Made by a program: the position numbers and the translations under genes | NCBI GenBank assembly: GCA_007692585.1 | Contig: REBU01000041.1 | Span: 1-64,000, forward strand | Length of the DNA: 64,000 nt | Reading direction: 5' to 3' | Origin: Paracoccaceae bacterium | GTDB lineage: Bacteria; Pseudomonadota; Alphaproteobacteria; Rhodobacterales; Rhodobacteraceae | Notes under the pieces: generated by a model | Told to the model about the DNA's origin: nothing | The model's database searches: none | The model's input: the letters and a program-made list of their open reading frames with translations, nothing else | Shown: positions 59,449 through 64,000 of the stretch, piece by piece | How the letters are laid out: each line of letters opens with the position of its first letter | Numbering within the stretch: the stretch's first letter is position 1

Positions 59449-60324
59449 TCAGACGAGTTCCCCACCACTGTAGTTGTTCAGGATCACCCCGAGAAATTCC
59501 GCCTGTCCGCTCAGCAGACGTTCACATTCCGCCATTTCCGCGGTCGAGCTGCGCTGACTGTCGGCCACGAGCAGCATGGCGTCGAGATGGCCGCACATCG
59601 CCAGTGCCATATCCCCGCCCAGCATCGGCGGCAGATCGCAGATGATCAGGTCGGGCGCGTAGCTGTCGTGCAGATCCGCGAGGGTCACGGCCAGATCATC
59701 CGCTGAAAACTGTGTGCTCAGCGCCATATCCCCGGCGGGTTGGCCGACGGCCAGCGCAACCGTATCCGTCAGGCGTTGTAGCGCGGCGTCGGGACCGACG
59801 AGGCCCGACAACAGGTCAAGCACCGGGTTTTGCGGGGTTATTTCGAAATATCGGTGCAGACCGGGCGCCCGCAGGTTCAGGTCCAGTCCGATGACGCGCA
59901 GATCGCCGCGCCGCGCCATCGACGCGATCAGCCCCGCTGCGACAAAGGATGTCCCCGCACCACTGCGCGGCGCGCTCACCCCGAGGCTGACCATCTGGCG
60001 GCTGCGGAATGTCTGAACAAGCTGCGTGCGCAAAACGTCGAAACGCCCGATGATGTCTGAGCTGCGCGCCTGCAGATTAAATTCGACCACCCGCGCGTCC
60101 GGCGCCGGGTCGCGGCTATGGTCCCCGAGCGCGGCCCAGTTCTCGTCGATGCAGGAGCGCCGATGCGCGATCGCAGCGCGCTCCTGGGCAGAGCGGCGCA
60201 TGTCGCGATGCCCCGACAGCGCAAGGCTGGGGCGCGGTGGGCTTGTTGCGCCACGCGCTTGGCCCTCGGGGCTTGCTTGCTCCCCAAGGTTCATGAATTT
60301 TTCCAGACGGCGCGTGTCGACCAT
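59449..60324 (-). CDS. CpsD/ExoP-type ATPase (BY-kinase family), degenerate Walker A
   Basis: LRTQLVQTF...VSLGVSAPRSGAGTSFVAAGLIASMARRGDLRVIGLDLNLRAPGLHRYF...LIICDLPPMLGGD; start moved to MVDTRRLE. Confidence 0.8.
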   Translation of the reverse strand: MVDTRRLEKFMNLGEQASPEGQARGATSPPRPSLALSGHRDMRRSAQERAAIAHRRSCIDENWAALGDHSRDPAPDARVVEFNLQARSSDIIGRFDVLRTQLVQTFRSRQMVSLGVSAPRSGAGTSFVAAGLIASMARRGDLRVIGLDLNLRAPGLHRYFEITPQNPVLDLLSGLVGPDAALQRLTDTVALAVGQPAGDMALSTQFSADDLAVTLADLHDSYAPDLIICDLPPMLGGDMALAMCGHLDAMLLVADSQRSSTAEMAECERLLSGQAEFLGVILNNYSGGELV

Positions 60325-60509
60325 TCTCTGACCAGTTTCCAACAGAGGGGCGTAGTTACCGGATTGTTTCCGACCCTTCACATAGTAACCGCTAATCGTG
60401 CAGTTTGACGACCAGATTAGGGCGAAAGCAAGGCGACATGACGTCGCCTGCATGCAAAACATGCCAATGCTCGAAAGGGCGCGCGCGCCGCGTCAGCTCT
60501 GTCGGGGTG

Positions 60510-61115
60510 TCAGCGACGCCGCGAATCGGCTTCCGCCGTAATGTTGAATAAGCGCGCCGAGAGGGTTGTTCCGAACTGCATGTTGCCCAGAATGACCGTC
60601 GTTTCCGCGCCCGTATCGTCGCGGATGATCCATTGCCGCAGCTCGGTCGGATTGGCCGAAAACACCAAGCGGATGGAACCGAATTGCGGGTTTTCAGGGT
60701 CTTGAGCGATCACGGTGGTGGTCGCGCCGTCATCGGTATGGCCCACGACCATGCGGCGGTTCTGGAAATTGACATTCTGTTCCAGAATCAGGTTCAGCGG
60801 GGTCTGGCGCAGCGGATACTGGCTTGGTCCCTGATTGGACCGCCCGTCAAAGATCGCCACCTGACCACCGCCTGCCATGACCAGCGAGCGATCGGGCGGG
60901 TCATATTCGAACCGTACGCGGCCAGGGCGGCGGATGAACACGCGCCCGGTCGAGATCGTTCCATCCGGGTTGATCTGCGTGAAATCCCCCTGCGCGGTAG
61001 AAAAGCTGTTGAAATAGCGCGAGATTTCATCCAGCGGGATGCGCTGCCCGAAGGCAGGGCTGGCCAGCGCGAAGGCAGGCAGGGAGAAAAGGAGGAAGCG
61101 GCGCGATATCGTCAT
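60510..61115 (-). CDS. LolA-family outer membrane lipoprotein carrier
   Basis: Signal peptide; ISRYFNSFSTAQGDFTQINPDGTISTGRVFIRRPGRVRFEYDPPDRSLVMAGGGQVAIFD. Confidence 0.92.
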   Translation of the reverse strand: MTISRRFLLFSLPAFALASPAFGQRIPLDEISRYFNSFSTAQGDFTQINPDGTISTGRVFIRRPGRVRFEYDPPDRSLVMAGGGQVAIFDGRSNQGPSQYPLRQTPLNLILEQNVNFQNRRMVVGHTDDGATTTVIAQDPENPQFGSIRLVFSANPTELRQWIIRDDTGAETTVILGNMQFGTTLSARLFNITAEADSRRR

Positions 61116-61465
61116 GCGCCCTTAAATAGCGGTTTTTGCCCTGCGCGGAAGCCTTGATCTGCTCACAGGCGCTACACAAGGCAGAGAGTCGCCGAAAACG
61201 CGGCCCCGGCCCTGTCCCACAGGTCGCCATCCTGCGCTCGGAACCGGGGTGTTTCGCGAGTGATGTGTAGGGAGTGACACACGGCAACGGGATAATGTGT
61301 CGAATTATACCCATCGGTCCGCCCGAGTTCCGATTGGTCGCGCGAATGCCCTTCCCGGCCTTGCTTTTTGTGACCGGCATCGCTTCAGTCCCGCCAGTGC
61401 CCTGCAGACCCCGGAGGGGGGGCTGCTGCGGGCCTGCAACAACGCAAAACAAAGGGGAGGTCCCA

Positions 61466-62443
61466 ATGCGTTTCACCAATTTCGCGGCTTTGGCCGCTGC
61501 GTCCTTCATGGCTGTCTCTGTGGCTTCGGCACAGGACCGTGACGGCTGGCCGTCCGATCTGACTGTCGGCACGGCAAGCCAGGGCGGCGTTTACTTCGTT
61601 TACGGCAACGGCCTGGCCGGGTTTCTGGGCGAAGAGCTGGGGCTGAACGCCTCGGGCGAAGTCACTGGCGGCCCGGTGCAGAATGTCACGCTCACGCAGA
61701 TGGGCGATCATGATATCGGTCTGGTCACGATGGGCCCGGCTTTCGAGGCCTGGAATGGCGAGAGCGAGCTGGCCCCCGGCCTGCCGCATAGCGATATCCG
61801 CGCGCTTTTCCCGATGTATGAAACCCCCTTTCAGGGCGTCGCGCTGCGCTCGAGCGGCATCACCTCGGTCAGTGACTTTGAAGGCAAGCGCGTCGGCGTC
61901 GGCCCTGCAGGCGGCACGCCCGGCACTTATTGGCCGCGCTTCCTGAACACGCTCGGGATCAATGCGACGATTTCGAATGCAGGGGCCGCGGATACGGCCG
62001 GCCAGCTGAAGGATGGTCTGGTCGATGCCTTCGTCTTTGCCGCCGGTCTGCCGATTGGCGCGTTTTCGCAGCTGGTTGCGGAATCGGATGTGGTGCTTTT
62101 CGGCTTCACTGAGGGCGAGCTGGCGCAGATCCTCGAAGCGCATCCCGAAGTGTCGGAATTCACCATCCCGGCGGGCACTTACACCACGCAGGAAGACGAC
62201 CAGATGTCGGTTGCGATGTGGAACTATGCGATTGCGCATGCCGACATGCCCGAAAGCCTGGCCTATGAGATCACGCGCCTTGTGATGGAAAACAACGACC
62301 GCATGCTGCAGATCCATGCCGCAGCGGCGGCGACGCTGCCGGAAAATGCCGTGCCCAATAACGGCTTCCTGCCGTTCCATCCCGGCGCCGTGCGGTATTT
62401 CGAGGAAATCGGGATCGAAATCCCAGAAGACCTGCGGGGCTGA
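61466..62443 (+). CDS. TAXI-family TRAP transporter solute-binding protein
   Basis: Signal peptide MRFTNFAALAAASFMAVSVASAQ; LTVGTASQGGVYFVYGNGLAGFL; VGVGPAGGTPGTY. Confidence 0.93.
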   Translation: MRFTNFAALAAASFMAVSVASAQDRDGWPSDLTVGTASQGGVYFVYGNGLAGFLGEELGLNASGEVTGGPVQNVTLTQMGDHDIGLVTMGPAFEAWNGESELAPGLPHSDIRALFPMYETPFQGVALRSSGITSVSDFEGKRVGVGPAGGTPGTYWPRFLNTLGINATISNAGAADTAGQLKDGLVDAFVFAAGLPIGAFSQLVAESDVVLFGFTEGELAQILEAHPEVSEFTIPAGTYTTQEDDQMSVAMWNYAIAHADMPESLAYEITRLVMENNDRMLQIHAAAAATLPENAVPNNGFLPFHPGAVRYFEEIGIEIPEDLRG

Positions 62444-62575
62444 TCCTGCGGGAGCGCTGAAACAGACCGGTCAGTGCGCCTGCGCGCTCTGACCTTTTTC
62501 GCAAATGGCGATGGTTGCCGCCCTGAAATAGGCAAAGCCCGCGCCTGATGCGTCATCCATGGATCGGGGGGGAAC

Positions 62576-64000
62576 ATGTCACAATCATCCGCGCAAACAG
62601 ACCCGGAGAAGCTCGACAATATCGCTGATGGCGTCGATAATGAGATCGTCATGGCCAACCAGCGGGTCTTCGCGGGTGTGGTCGGGCTGGTCGTGACGAC
62701 GCTCTGCATCCTCTATACCGTGTTCCATGTCGGCGCGATGAATGGATTGCATGACCGGCTGACGGATTTCCTGGGCCTGCCTTCGGTCGATCTGACTGAG
62801 CCATGGCGCTACCGTCTGGTCCATGTGGCCGGCGGGCTGGCGCTGGGGTTCATCCTGTTTTCCGCCCGCGCCCTGCATGATGACAGCCAGGATGCGCCCT
62901 ATTCGCTGATCGAGAAGGCGCTTCTGGCCATCGGTGGCGGACTGATCCTGCTGGCGCTGGGCCAGGTGGTGATGATGTTTGCAACGGGCGACCGGATCAT
63001 GACCGGCGCGCCTGCGGACAAGCATCTGTGGAGCTTCGGCTATCCGCTGATTGGCGGAACGGTGATCACGCTGATTGCGAGTTTCATCCAGCCCCAACGC
63101 AGCCGCACGCGCCTGTCGCTGGCTGATACGTTGCTGGCCGTCGCCGCCATCGTGGTGGGGATCTATATCATCGGCCACGCTGATCTGCTGCGCACCCGTG
63201 CACAGGTCTTCCCGCATCCCAATGACATGTGGGCCTCGGTCGCCGGGATCATCCTGATCCTGGAGCTGACGCGCCGGCTGGCGGGTCTTGCGTTGGTGGT
63301 TATTGTGGGTGTGTTTCTGGCCTATGGATTTGTCGGCCCCTGGCTGCCCGGCATCCTGAACCATCGCGGCTATGCGCCTGCGCGGTTTTTCGGCTTCATC
63401 TACACCGATAACGGGATTCTGGGGCCGACTACTGCGATTTCGTCCACCTATATCATTCTGTTCATCACCTTTGCGGCCTTTCTGCAGGCCAGCCGGGTGG
63501 GCGAGTATTTCGTGAATTTCGCCTTTGCCGCTGCCGGCGGCGCGCGGGGCGGTCCGGCCAAGGTCGCGGTCTTTGCCAGCGGTCTGATGGGCATGATCAA
63601 TGGCACCTCGGCGGGCAATGTCGTCTCGACGGGATCGCTGACCATTCCGCTGATGAAGAAGGTGGGCTACCGGCCCCAGACCGCGGCCTCGGTCGAGGCC
63701 GCCGCCTCGTCCGGTGGGCAGATCCTGCCGCCCATCATGGGCGCAGGCGCCTTCATCATGGCCGAGATCACCGGCATCGCCTATCGCGATATCGTCATTG
63801 CGGCGATCATCCCGGCGATCCTGTATTTCACGTCGGTTTATTTCATGGTCGACAAGGAAGCGCTGAAGAAAGGCATGAAAGGGCTGCCGCGGGACATGCT
63901 GCCGCGGTTTGATGTGCTGGCGCGGCGTGCTTTCCTGTTCATTCCCATCATCATCCTGATCGGGGCGCTGTTCATGGGCTATTCGGTGATCCGTGCGGGC
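62576..64000 (+). CDS. TRAP transporter fused permease (4TM+12TM), truncated at window edge
   Basis: Open frame from ATG 62576 to the window end; INGTSAGNVVSTGSLTIPLMKKVGYRPQTAASVEAAASSGGQILPPIMGAGAFIMAE signature; absent from ORF track because it has no stop. Confidence 0.93.
   Translation, partial: MSQSSAQTDPEKLDNIADGVDNEIVMANQRVFAGVVGLVVTTLCILYTVFHVGAMNGLHDRLTDFLGLPSVDLTEPWRYRLVHVAGGLALGFILFSARALHDDSQDAPYSLIEKALLAIGGGLILLALGQVVMMFATGDRIMTGAPADKHLWSFGYPLIGGTVITLIASFIQPQRSRTRLSLADTLLAVAAIVVGIYIIGHADLLRTRAQVFPHPNDMWASVAGIILILELTRRLAGLALVVIVGVFLAYGFVGPWLPGILNHRGYAPARFFGFIYTDNGILGPTTAISSTYIILFITFAAFLQASRVGEYFVNFAFAAAGGARGGPAKVAVFASGLMGMINGTSAGNVVSTGSLTIPLMKKVGYRPQTAASVEAAASSGGQILPPIMGAGAFIMAEITGIAYRDIVIAAIIPAILYFTSVYFMVDKEALKKGMKGLPRDMLPRFDVLARRAFLFIPIIILIGALFMGYSVIRAG

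Noticed and set aside
57760-59706. 648-aa plus-strand ORF antisense to the Wzz/ligase region
   Set aside because: Antisense artefact, no motifs.
1-64000. CRISPR arrays, rRNA, tRNA, prophage or transposase genes
   Set aside because: No regularly spaced repeats, no recognisable tRNA/rRNA sequence and no integrase/transposase motifs seen in any supplied ORF.

Overview
The window looks like a GC-rich alphaproteobacterial chromosome segment, Rhodobacteraceae-like by gene content (inference). I read it by eye from the ORF track and raw bases; no searches were run. Main blocks, left to right: (1) 0.4-5.5 kb, minus-strand two-component operon of a REC-LOV-PAS hybrid histidine kinase, a small exported molybdopterin-oxidoreductase-fold protein and a second hybrid kinase with HPt; (2) 7-12.5 kb, cobQ and cobO, two COG0523 metallochaperone GTPases, and a Zur-like palindrome; (3) 12.6-13.7 kb, hemP (missing from the ORF track), a DUF1289 protein, dps and an Irr/ICE-like box; (4) 14.5-17.6 kb, a compact RibD-like reductase / methyltransferase / divergent PTPS-QueD-like / Zn-dehydrogenase cluster of unknown product; (5) 22-27.7 kb, a cyanate utilisation locus (ABC transporter plus cyanase) with a divergent PAS-AAA+-Fis regulator lacking a canonical GAFTGA loop, and tandem palindromic operators; (6) assorted metabolism and transport: PLD, CDF, PQQ dehydrogenase, purU and a dpp-type ABC operon; (7) 44.2-60.3 kb, the most interesting region: one tightly packed minus-strand operon joining polysaccharide machinery (Wzz-like protein, degenerate CpsD-like ATPase, O-antigen ligase/polymerase-like protein, GT2) to a hybrid NRPS/PKS assembly line and its own phosphopantetheinyl transferase. 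The NRPS is a formyltransferase-A-T protein with a luciferase-like monooxygenase inserted between A4 and A5 and a glycine-like specificity code; (8) a lolA gene and a TAXI-TRAP transporter running off the right edge.
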